A stretch of DNA of 64,000 nucleotides. Origin: a bacterium (GTDB taxonomy: Bacteria; Oederibacteriota; CAKKQC01). A model generated the notes under the pieces. That model ran no database searches and was not told where the DNA came from. It saw only the letters and a list, made by a program, of their open reading frames with translations. A program made the translations under genes and the position numbers. Each line of letters starts with the position of its first letter. The first letter of the stretch is position 1. The stretch spans positions 1 to 64,000 of the forward strand of contig CAKKQC010000063.1 of the NCBI GenBank assembly GCA_919901855.1, written 5' to 3'. Of the stretch, positions 1 to 7,216 are shown one piece after another.

Positions 1-67
1 CGACTGTTCACGTCCATCGCAATGACTTCCGTCAGTTTTTCAGCATCCTGCTAGGTACTTCCCGATC

Positions 68-697
68 ATGCTCGTACTCTCGTTCCCTCTGGCTCTGGTG
101 GTCTACGGCATCTTGATTCGCTTAGCTCACACGAGCCAGGAGAAGAACGCCATCTTCCTGTACTACGGATTCTTCCTTCTGGTAGTGGTGATCGCCAAGT
201 GGAGCCACGATCGGAGGCGGGCCCTGCGCGGCGGTCAAGGGGAGAGCGGGCAGGACCACCGAGTGATCCAGAACTTCGCGCGAGCGCATGTCATTGCCGT
301 TGTTGTGCTGGGAACGCTCTACACATCCACCTCCGGGAGAGATGCGGCAAGAGAGCAGGAGGTGTTCTACGTGATCACAGAGCCTATCGAAGGCGTGGTG
401 CTGTATGTTCATCCGGAGGGCAAGCATATGGTGGTCGGTTCGCTGAGGAAGGGCAGCACGAGCCTCGATGGTACCTATCGCATTGTCGTTCCAGGTCCCG
501 CGCACCCCACAATGAGCCATCCAATCAACTGCTGGAGCGTTCCCATTGGCCCCATGATGACACCTCGGCCAAGAGGGAGCAAGGGCGGACGGGAACGCTA
601 TCTGGCGCGGGGTTGGGAGAGGACGGTCTCGATGAACGCCACCATGTTCTCCGCCGGGGCGTCCTTGGGAACGGCGTGGGCGGGCGAGAAGACGTAA
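68..697 (+). CDS. Hypothetical membrane protein, doubtful 3' end
   Basis: I do not recognise this ORF. The first ~55 residues contain two hydrophobic stretches (near residues 2-20 and 31-45) separated by a charged turn. A third follows near residues 73-85, then a soluble segment. That part could be a genuine small membrane protein. The last ~100 bases run antisense into the 3' end of the well-supported URO-D-family gene, and the residues there lose protein-like character. The natural end was probably lost, or the gene is a decayed remnant. The DNA here is visibly less GC-rich than the rest of the window. No Shine-Dalgarno sequence precedes the ATG. Low confidence. Confidence 0.35.
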   Translation: MLVLSFPLALVVYGILIRLAHTSQEKNAIFLYYGFFLLVVVIAKWSHDRRRALRGGQGESGQDHRVIQNFARAHVIAVVVLGTLYTSTSGRDAAREQEVFYVITEPIEGVVLYVHPEGKHMVVGSLRKGSTSLDGTYRIVVPGPAHPTMSHPINCWSVPIGPMMTPRPRGSKGGRERYLARGWERTVSMNATMFSAGASLGTAWAGEKT

Positions 698-1608
698 CCG
701 CCGTCCCGGCCCCACTCGAGAAGCTGGCGGGTAGCCTGGCGGACATCGTCGGGCGTGCCATAGGGCAGGACGCGCTGGGTCGAGAGCCCGCCGTGGAAGG
801 AGAGTCTTCCCTGGTACTGCTTCATCAGCGCCGGGACGTCCATGACCTCGGGCTGGAAGGGGTTGAAGCAGTCGAGCCCGATCGCGACGAGGTCGTCGAA
901 GAGCTCGTCCACGTCGCCACAGGAGTGGATCCAGACCTTCTTCCCCGCCGCCTTCACCGCCCCGTACATGCGGGCCAGCTCGGGCTTGATGAACTCGCGC
1001 CAGAGGCCGGGGCCCATCTGGAGGCCCTGCTGTTGGCCCCAGTCATCGCCGAAGTAGACGGCGTCGATGTCGTATTGGACGGCCTTCCGCACCTGGACGA
1101 GGTCCCAGTCCGCGATCGCCCGCAGAAGCTCGTGGGCGAACTCCGGGTTCTCGTGGAAGTCCATGAGCAGGTTCTCCATCCCGCGGAGCGTCCACGCCCG
1201 CTCGTAGAGCGAGAACCCGATCGAGAAGACCCGGTAGAGGTCCTGGTGCCGCTTGAGTTTGCCCGGCACGTCCGCGAACCACCGCGGGTCCAGGGGATCC
1301 GGGAACTTGTACCCTTGGAGCCGGGGCTCGGGCAGGACCAGCCCCTCGACGACGCCGATGTCCTTGTCCACGGTGCGGTCCCAGACCACCCCGAAGGCGT
1401 CGCGGACACGATCGTGGCCGGTCTCCACGAACCAGTCCTCGGAGTTGCCCATGCTGACGACGTGGTTGCCGAAGTCCGGGGGGAATCCGCCGAGAGCGGG
1501 ATGGCTCTTGAGCTTTTCCCAGGCACCCTCGGTGAACCCGAAGGACCAGGGCACGTACGGCGGGCGCTTCCAGTCGATGGAGAGTTGGACGACTTCGCGT
1601 TTCGTCAC
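598..1608 (-). CDS. Uroporphyrinogen decarboxylase (URO-D) family protein, MtaA/methyltransferase-like
   Basis: The 336-residue protein has the URO-D TIM-barrel pattern, with a YFGDDWG segment near the middle and an IHSCGD motif near residue 230. The His and Cys of that motif resemble the zinc ligands of corrinoid/thiol methyltransferases of the MtaA type rather than the heme enzyme. Family members move methyl groups to or from cobalamin, thiols or unknown cofactors, and copies not linked to heme genes are frequent in environmental bacteria. No heme, methanol or corrinoid genes lie nearby, so the substrate is unknown. The start is a GTG (1608) with a G-rich stretch upstream. It lies downstream of the dksA-like gene on the same strand (22-base gap) and could be co-transcribed with it. 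Confidence 0.85.
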   Translation of the reverse strand: MTKREVVQLSIDWKRPPYVPWSFGFTEGAWEKLKSHPALGGFPPDFGNHVVSMGNSEDWFVETGHDRVRDAFGVVWDRTVDKDIGVVEGLVLPEPRLQGYKFPDPLDPRWFADVPGKLKRHQDLYRVFSIGFSLYERAWTLRGMENLLMDFHENPEFAHELLRAIADWDLVQVRKAVQYDIDAVYFGDDWGQQQGLQMGPGLWREFIKPELARMYGAVKAAGKKVWIHSCGDVDELFDDLVAIGLDCFNPFQPEVMDVPALMKQYQGRLSFHGGLSTQRVLPYGTPDDVRQATRQLLEWGRDGGYVFSPAHAVPKDAPAENMVAFIETVLSQPRAR

Positions 1609-1630
1609 GTCATCCCCCGCAGGCCAGGAA

Positions 1631-1987
1631 CTAGCGAGAGCTTTCCTTCTCCACGATCTCGGCGCAGGCGATGCACATGCGCGCCGACGGGACGGCCTCG
1701 AGCCGCGCCTCGTCGATCGGCTTCGTGCACCGCTCGCAGTTGCCGAAGTTGCCGTCGCGGATGCGCAGCAGCGCGTCCTCGATGTCCTTGAGGCTGCGCC
1801 GCCCGGCGTCCGAGATCGCGAACGACATCTCCTGCCCGTAGGCCTCGGTCGCCATGTCGCCGTAGTCCTTGGCCTCCACGGTGACCGCGTCGCGGCCCTC
1901 GCGCTCCTCGTCCGACACGGAAGCGGTGAGGTCCTGCTTCTGCTTCGTCAGCAGTTGCTGGAATCGTTTGAGCTGGTCCTTCTTCAT
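1631..1987 (-). CDS. DksA/TraR-family C4 zinc-finger protein
   Basis: This 118-residue protein has an N-terminal coiled-coil half and a C-terminal C4 zinc finger. The cysteines appear as CERC and CIAC pairs separated by about 17 residues, as in DksA/YocK-type proteins. DksA-like proteins bind the RNA polymerase secondary channel and, with ppGpp in many bacteria, retune transcription initiation. The ATG at 1987 is preceded by an AAGGA Shine-Dalgarno sequence. A short GC stem at about 2025-2039 lies between the decarboxylase stop and this gene. The family assignment is firm; whether this copy is the main DksA or a specialised paralogue cannot be told. Confidence 0.93.
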   Translation of the reverse strand: MKKDQLKRFQQLLTKQKQDLTASVSDEEREGRDAVTVEAKDYGDMATEAYGQEMSFAISDAGRRSLKDIEDALLRIRDGNFGNCERCTKPIDEARLEAVPSARMCIACAEIVEKESSR

Positions 1988-2040
1988 CGTCCGTCCTTCC
2001 TAAATCCAGTCTCTCGCTCGCCCGCGGCCTTTTGGGCCGT

Positions 2041-3702
2041 TCAGGCTCCCCCCTCAGGCGTGTTCTGGTGTAACACGAAGGCCAACATCTTATCAAAGTC
2101 CACGTCGCGCGTCGCGGAGGCGGGCGCCGCCTCAACGATGCGCACGGATCGGCCGGACATGTCCGCCTGCCCGTTGATCCGGCCGCCGGCCCGGAGCACG
2201 CCCGCCAGGTACCCCACGACTTCCTTCGTAATAAGTTCGCCAGGCGCCACCAGGGGCACGCCGGGGGGGTACGGGGACAGGAGCTCGGCGCAGACCTCGC
2301 CCGCCGCGTCGGCCAGGGGCACCCGCCGCGCCCGGCCGAGCACGGCCTCGCGGGGGGTGAGGACCACGCGCGTGGGCTCGAGCGGGGGCAGGTGCAGGGG
2401 CTCCCGGTGCGTCGCGAGGCCCCGGTAGTCGCGCTCGAGCCGCCGCACGGCCCGGACGAGACGCTGAAGCTGGCCCCACGTGTTGCCCTGCCCGACCAGG
2501 AACAGGACGTTCGTGGAGTCGGCCATCTCGGGCTGGAGCCGGAACTCGTCCCGGAGCCGGTGCGCCACCTCGAAGCCCGAAACGGGCCAGTCGACGTGCA
2601 GCATGATCCGGGTCTCGTCGAACGCGAACGCCCCCGGCCGGCCGCAGTGCTCGGGGCCGAAGCACCGGATCCCGGGGATGCGGTTCAGCGCCCGGGTCGT
2701 CTCCCGGGACATCGAGATCACTCGGTCGAGCAGCCGCCGCCCCGACACCGCCATCTGGAGGCGGGCGACGTCCAGGGACGCGAGCAGGACGTAGGACGGG
2801 CTCGTGGACTGGAGGAGCTGGAGCCCCATCTTGAGCCGCGCCCGGTCGATGCGCGCCCCGGCGAGGTGCAGCATGGACGCCTGCGTCATCGCGCCAAGCA
2901 CCTTGTGCGTGCTCTGCGCCACGAGGTCGGCGCCGCACGCCATCGCGGACGGCGGGATCGCCTCGTGGAACCCGAAGTGCGGTCCGTGCGCCTCGTCCAC
3001 GAGGCACGCGGCGCCCGCCCGGTGCGCGACCGCGACGACGCGCGCCACGTCGGTCGTCTGCCCGTAGTAGATCGGGCAGGTGACCATGACGGCCTGGCAG
3101 CCCGGGTGCGTCTTGAGGGCTTCGAGGACCTGCTCCGGCGAAATGTTGCCGTAGATCCCCCAGTCCTCGAGGACGGGCGGCGAGACGTACACGGGACGCG
3201 CGCCCGTGAGCATGAGCCCCGCGAACACGGACCGGTGGACGTTGCGCGGGATCACGATCCGCTCGCCCTCCCGGACGGCGGCCCAGATCATGGTCTGGTT
3301 GCCGACCGAGGTGCCGTTGACGAGGAAGAAGGTCTCGTCCGCCCCGAACGTGAGGGCGGCAAGCCGCTGGGCCTCCCGGATCACGCTCCGCGGCTCGTGG
3401 AGCGAGTCCACCTCCTCGAGGAGGGTCAGGTCCGCCTGGAAGACCCGGCGCCCGAGGAACCGGCGGAACGGCGCGTAGATCCCCCGTCCGTGCTTGTGGC
3501 CGGGGGTATGGAACGAGGCCTTGCCGGACCGCACATATTTTACGATCGCCTCGAAGAGGGGCGCATGGCGCTGTTCCGCCGGGATCGGGGGCACCGCCAC
3601 GCGGGCGGGAGCGGCCACGACGGCGGCAGCGGCCTTGCCGTTGCCCGGGCGGCCCGCCTGGCGGGGCCGGGAATTAGATCGCCGTGAAGAGCGGCGAGTC
3701 AT
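2041..3702 (-). CDS. Orn/Lys/Arg decarboxylase, PLP-dependent (probable arginine decarboxylase)
   Basis: This 553-residue fold-type I PLP enzyme makes the amine for polyamine synthesis. After a basic, Ala-rich ~45-residue tail come the FHTPGHKHGRG motif (about 64-74), the cofactor Asp in DEAHG (236-240) and the PLP-lysine in STHKVLG (Lys267). The length matches the short, biosynthetic arginine/lysine decarboxylases (SpeA-like in Bacillus) rather than the ~750-residue acid-induced enzymes. It overlaps the 3' end of speE by 29 bases, so the three polyamine genes are read together. Arginine as substrate is inferred from the family and from the absence of an ornithine pathway here. No agmatinase is in the window, so agmatine may be used directly by SpeE, as in Thermus. 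Confidence 0.9.
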   Translation of the reverse strand: MTRRSSRRSNSRPRQAGRPGNGKAAAAVVAAPARVAVPPIPAEQRHAPLFEAIVKYVRSGKASFHTPGHKHGRGIYAPFRRFLGRRVFQADLTLLEEVDSLHEPRSVIREAQRLAALTFGADETFFLVNGTSVGNQTMIWAAVREGERIVIPRNVHRSVFAGLMLTGARPVYVSPPVLEDWGIYGNISPEQVLEALKTHPGCQAVMVTCPIYYGQTTDVARVVAVAHRAGAACLVDEAHGPHFGFHEAIPPSAMACGADLVAQSTHKVLGAMTQASMLHLAGARIDRARLKMGLQLLQSTSPSYVLLASLDVARLQMAVSGRRLLDRVISMSRETTRALNRIPGIRCFGPEHCGRPGAFAFDETRIMLHVDWPVSGFEVAHRLRDEFRLQPEMADSTNVLFLVGQGNTWGQLQRLVRAVRRLERDYRGLATHREPLHLPPLEPTRVVLTPREAVLGRARRVPLADAAGEVCAELLSPYPPGVPLVAPGELITKEVVGYLAGVLRAGGRINGQADMSGRSVRIVEAAPASATRDVDFDKMLAFVLHQNTPEGGA

Positions 3703-4636
3703 CCGTGATGATGTCCCCGGGCTGGGAGTAGGCCGTCCGGAGGTACTTGGGCACCCGGAAGATGCCCTCGTGCGTGATCCCGTCGTAGTACTTGAGGCCC
3801 GTTATCCGGCGCTCGGCGAGCCGGCGGTCCACGTCGTCGCGCGTGAGGCGCGCGGCGTCCAGGGTCTTGCCGGCGACCGCGATGCCCCAGGGCAGGTCGA
3901 ACGCGGGCACTTCGATGGAGAAGGCGCGCACGTACGGGAACACGGTCCTGAGCGTCCGGATGATCATGGCGTGCATCGCCAGATCCGGCGCCTGCGTGGA
4001 CGCGCACTGGAGCGAGATGACCCCATCGGGCGTGAGCTTCTGGGCCACGATCCGGTAGAACTCCTTCGTAAAGAGCATGTACGAGGGCCCCCCGGGCACG
4101 GGCTCCGAGAGGTCGATGATGATCACGTCGAACGAGCCCTTCTTCGACTTCTCCAGGAACTTCCGGCCATCGGCGGCCTTGATGATGCAACGCTTGTCGG
4201 TCCAGACCTTCCCGCCCCACTCGGGCAGGTACTTGCGGGAGAGGTCCATGACCGCTCTATCGATGTCGATCATCCAGCACTTCTCGACCGAGGGGTGCAT
4301 GATGCAGTGCCGCTGGGTCGCGCCCTCGCCGCCGCCGATGATGGCCACGCGCCTGGGGTTGGGGTGCGTGACCAGGGCCGGGTGGACGAGCGCCTCGTGG
4401 TAGATGAACTCGTCCTTCTCGGCCGACTGCATCTTGCCGTCGAGCATGAGGCAGCGCCCGAACTGGTACGACTCCGCGATCTCGACCTTCTGGAAGGGGC
4501 TGTCGGCCTGGACGATGAACCGCTTCATCGCGTGCATGTGCGCCTCGTGCGGCGTCGTGAACTCGATGAACCAGCGGCTGTTCTTGATGTCGACGCCGGG
4601 ATCCCCCGCGGCAACCAGCTTGCGTTTGCGCGCCAC
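3674..4636 (-). CDS. speE: Polyamine aminopropyltransferase (spermidine synthase family)
   Basis: This enzyme transfers the aminopropyl group of decarboxylated SAM to a diamine (putrescine or agmatine). Hallmarks are the GGGEG nucleotide loop near residue 101, the acidic IDIDR end of the next strand, and the catalytic Asp in IIIDLSEP with the gatekeeping PGGPS loop. Its 320 residues are typical with a short N-terminal extension. The GTG start (4636) lies 6 bases after the speD stop without a good ribosome site, suggesting coupling. The acceptor cannot be read from sequence. The neighbouring decarboxylase and the lack of agmatinase make N1-aminopropylagmatine formation a reasonable alternative to spermidine synthesis. 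Confidence 0.93.
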   Translation of the reverse strand: MARKRKLVAAGDPGVDIKNSRWFIEFTTPHEAHMHAMKRFIVQADSPFQKVEIAESYQFGRCLMLDGKMQSAEKDEFIYHEALVHPALVTHPNPRRVAIIGGGEGATQRHCIMHPSVEKCWMIDIDRAVMDLSRKYLPEWGGKVWTDKRCIIKAADGRKFLEKSKKGSFDVIIIDLSEPVPGGPSYMLFTKEFYRIVAQKLTPDGVISLQCASTQAPDLAMHAMIIRTLRTVFPYVRAFSIEVPAFDLPWGIAVAGKTLDAARLTRDDVDRRLAERRITGLKYYDGITHEGIFRVPKYLRTAYSQPGDIITDDSPLFTAI

Positions 4637-4642
4637 GGAGGC

Positions 4643-5038
4643 TTACGCCGCCACTTTCACGGGCGCGGGCTTGTGCCTGAGGAACGGGCTGTCGAGGGTG
4701 CCACGGCGAAGCTCGATCGTGGTCGCCTGCTTCGCCTTCAGCTTGTCGTGGAGGTAGTAGTAGCACTTCCAGGGATCGACCTCGTCGCCGCAGGTGAAGA
4801 GGTCCACGGCCGCGTAGCCGTACTCCGGCCACGTGTGAATAGTGAGGTGCGACTCCGCGATGACGACGACGCCGCTCACGCCGAAGGGGCTGAACTGGTG
4901 GACGAACGATTCCACCACGGTCGCCCGCGCCTCGCGCGCCGCGTCCTCGAGCATCTCCTTCAGGGCCGAGGCCTTGTTCAGGAGGTTGACGTCGCAGCCG
5001 TAGTATTCAACCAGGATGTGCTTGCCGAGCGATTCCAA
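4643..5038 (-). CDS. speD: S-adenosylmethionine decarboxylase, prokaryotic class 1B
   Basis: This 131-residue proenzyme supplies decarboxylated SAM. It has the autocleavage site in AESHLTIHTWPE: Glu62-Ser63 is the cleavage pair that generates the pyruvoyl group, His68 aids processing, and Cys83 in FTCGD is the catalytic acid, as in the Thermotoga enzyme. The start is TTG (5038), supported by an AAGGAGG Shine-Dalgarno sequence about 10 bases upstream. It heads the polyamine operon speD-speE-decarboxylase. A leader of about 180 bases with a perfect hairpin separates it from a likely sigma-70-type promoter. Confidence 0.96.
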   Translation of the reverse strand: MESLGKHILVEYYGCDVNLLNKASALKEMLEDAAREARATVVESFVHQFSPFGVSGVVVIAESHLTIHTWPEYGYAAVDLFTCGDEVDPWKCYYYLHDKLKAKQATTIELRRGTLDSPFLRHKPAPVKVAA

Positions 5039-5072
5039 TTCCTATCTGCCTCCTTCTTCGAATACACGAAGA

Positions 5073-5093
5073 GGCAGTGACCGGATCACTGCC
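5073..5093. promoter_or_regulatory. Perfect inverted repeat in the speD leader
   Basis: GGCAGTGA and TCACTGCC form perfect 8-base arms around the 5-base loop CCGGA. The element lies ~35 bases upstream of the speD start, just 5' of its Shine-Dalgarno sequence. It could be an mRNA hairpin or a protein operator controlling polyamine synthesis. There is no U-tract on the minus strand after it, so it is not an intrinsic terminator. Confidence 0.55.
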
Positions 5094-5227
5094 CCCTCCA
5101 TTTCCCGCGCTATCAGTTGTCCGACCACGTCCACCCGACGCCGTGCGCCGCCCGTCTCGTCTCACGCTGCGCGAACGTTCCTGTCTCGATGCGTGGCCTC
5201 CCTGAACTACTTTCCGAACTTGACCTA

Positions 5228-5256
5228 TCAATAACAGACGACACCCGACTTGTCAA
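5228..5256 (-). promoter_or_regulatory. Probable sigma-70 promoter of the polyamine operon
   Basis: On the minus strand a perfect TTGACA (5256-5251) is followed after 17 bases by TATTGA (5233-5228). Transcription would begin near 5220, giving a leader of about 180 bases before speD. The -35 box is the best in the window; the -10 box is weak. Confidence 0.5.
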
Positions 5257-5262
5257 GAATTT

Positions 5263-7206
5263 TCAGGGATTTTTCGGGGCGACGATCACGCGCATCGAGT
5301 CGACCGCGGCGAGGTACGCGGCCGCGAGCGGCGCCACGTCGCGCGCGGCGAACAGGTCCGCGAGCCGAAGGACTCCGGCCGCGAGCGCGTTGCGCTCCGT
5401 GATCGCGACCGCGAGGGGCGTAAAGCCGGCCGTGCGGACCGGGAGCGGGCCGGTGAGCGGCTCCGCGAGGCGGCGGGCCATCCCGAAGGCCCAGGCCGCC
5501 TCGGCCGCCCGGGACGGGCCGTCAAACGCCAAAAACTGCGCTCCCAGCGTCGAAAAACAGAAGGCCTGGTGCAGGAGCGCGTCCCGCGCCACCTCGTCCC
5601 GCGGCCGTTCGAGGTCGAAAACGGCCCCCGCCCGGGCGTACCGGAGACCCCGCCAGGTGTAACCCCGGATCGCCCGCCGGGTGTCGGCCAGCGAGCCCGC
5701 GGGATCCCACCGGCCCGGCCAGCGGGCGACCAGCCCCCGCGCCCGGTGCCGGCCGAGGTCCAGGGCCTCCCAGAGCGGACTGTCGTACCCGGTCTTGGCG
5801 TAGAAGGCGCCGGGCTGGGGCGGCCCGCCCAGGAGCCAGCGCAGGGCCTCCCAGCCCAGCCCCTCGAGATGGAACCGGGCCACCAGCCGCCGGTTCCCGC
5901 CGACATCGGCCGGCGCGAGATCGACGAGGGAGCCCATCCCGACCGCTTCGACATCCGCCCGGTCGCCCTCGGCGAACCGGACGGCCCAGAGCGGGAAGAG
6001 GTCGTCGTCGCCACGGCCGAGATACACGGCGCCCGGGGGCAGCGACGAGAGGATGTTTCGCGCGTAATCGTGCGCCGCGTACCATCGCGAGAAGTCGTTC
6101 CGGTCCAGTCCGCGGCCCGCCTGCCAGCCGCCGCCGAGCACGGCGAGGGTCGCCGCGACCACGGCGGCAGCGCGGCGCCGCCGGAGGAGCCCCGCGAGCA
6201 CGCCGACCCCGAGCCCGGCAAAGAGCACGAGCACGGCCCAGGCCGGGCCGTACCAGCGCGCGACCTTCATCGGCGTGTGGATCGCAAAGGCGAGGTTGAG
6301 GACGACGACCCAGGGCACCGCCACGGTCCAGAGGGTCGAGCGCGCGATACCGAGGGCCAGCCCGGCGGGCGCCGCCGCGAGGATGAGCCACGGCAGCTCC
6401 TCGCCCGTGAGCCGCAGGAAGAGCCGGCTTCCGGTCCGGACCGGGCCCTCCAGCGCCGGTCGCAGGGGATCCGGCTCGGGCGGCCGGTACCGCGCCGCGG
6501 TGAGATAGCGCTCGAGCCGGAACGAAGTCCGGGGATCGCCCCAGTCCAGGTCCGCGCCGGCCCGCACGGGCGGGTACATGACCCGTACGGAGAGCGGCAG
6601 GACGACGAGGACGAGGCCGAGCCCGAGCAGGCGCGCGCGGCGCCGCTCTCCCGGGAGGGCGGACACCACGCCGCACGCGGCCGCCGGCACGGCGAAGAAG
6701 ACGAAGGGATGGTGCGCGAGCCCGAGTCCCAGGAGCAGGGCGAGCCCGAGCAGGGGGCGGAGGCCGCCCTCCGCCGTCGTCTTCCAGGCCGCCCACAGGA
6801 CGGCGACGCATCCGAGGTAGAGCGCCGGGTACTTGTCGCCGATCCCGGCCTGCCACCAGAAGGTGTCCGAGAAACCCCAGACCAGCGTGACGAAGACACC
6901 CGCCCACCGCGCCGTCGCATCGCTCCGTCCCCAGGTCCGCAGGATCGCGGCGGCGAGGCTGCCGAGCCACACGGCCGCCAGGGCGGCACAAGCGGCGGCG
7001 GCCACGTTGACCCGGAAGGCCGGGCCGCCCGCTGGCAGCAGCAGCGCCAGCCGGCCCACCAGCAGCCATGGAGGCGTACCCGGTTCGTGACTATTCCCGA
7101 GCGTGGCGGCTGCCGCCAATAGCTCGGGAGAATCCTCAAAATAGAAGGAGCCCGCCACCCCGCGGAGGTAGACGGCGAAAACGGCCAGCCAGACGACGGC
7201 CGTCAC
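5263..7206 (-). CDS. DUF2723-type membrane glycosyltransferase (GT117-like)
   Basis: This 647-residue polytopic membrane protein has an N-terminal YFEDSPEL segment in the first outer loop. That corresponds to the D-x-x-E acidic motif of DUF2723/protein-O-mannosyltransferase-like enzymes, which use lipid-linked sugars at the outer face of the inner membrane. About ten hydrophobic segments fill residues 1-330, followed by a soluble C-terminal domain. The GTG at 7206 is chosen because it follows GAGGGATCC and lies 10 bases after the stop of the upstream paralogue; the open frame upstream is antisense-like noise. It is the last gene of the aminotransferase-ftsEX-like-DUF2723 operon. The sugar donor and acceptor are unknown. 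Confidence 0.8.
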   Translation of the reverse strand: MTAVVWLAVFAVYLRGVAGSFYFEDSPELLAAAATLGNSHEPGTPPWLLVGRLALLLPAGGPAFRVNVAAAACAALAAVWLGSLAAAILRTWGRSDATARWAGVFVTLVWGFSDTFWWQAGIGDKYPALYLGCVAVLWAAWKTTAEGGLRPLLGLALLLGLGLAHHPFVFFAVPAAACGVVSALPGERRRARLLGLGLVLVVLPLSVRVMYPPVRAGADLDWGDPRTSFRLERYLTAARYRPPEPDPLRPALEGPVRTGSRLFLRLTGEELPWLILAAAPAGLALGIARSTLWTVAVPWVVVLNLAFAIHTPMKVARWYGPAWAVLVLFAGLGVGVLAGLLRRRRAAAVVAATLAVLGGGWQAGRGLDRNDFSRWYAAHDYARNILSSLPPGAVYLGRGDDDLFPLWAVRFAEGDRADVEAVGMGSLVDLAPADVGGNRRLVARFHLEGLGWEALRWLLGGPPQPGAFYAKTGYDSPLWEALDLGRHRARGLVARWPGRWDPAGSLADTRRAIRGYTWRGLRYARAGAVFDLERPRDEVARDALLHQAFCFSTLGAQFLAFDGPSRAAEAAWAFGMARRLAEPLTGPLPVRTAGFTPLAVAITERNALAAGVLRLADLFAARDVAPLAAAYLAAVDSMRVIVAPKNP

Positions 7207-7216
7207 GCCGGATCCC

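Noticed and set aside
199-1791. Long plus-strand ORF of 530 codons
   Set aside because: It is antisense to the well-supported URO-D-family and DksA-like genes and has the Arg/Pro/His-rich composition of a GC-rich shadow frame.
2025-2039. Short GC stem (CGGCC-TTTTG-GGCCG) between the decarboxylase and dksA-like genes
   Set aside because: A five-base stem with no U-tract on the transcribed strand; too weak to call a terminator.
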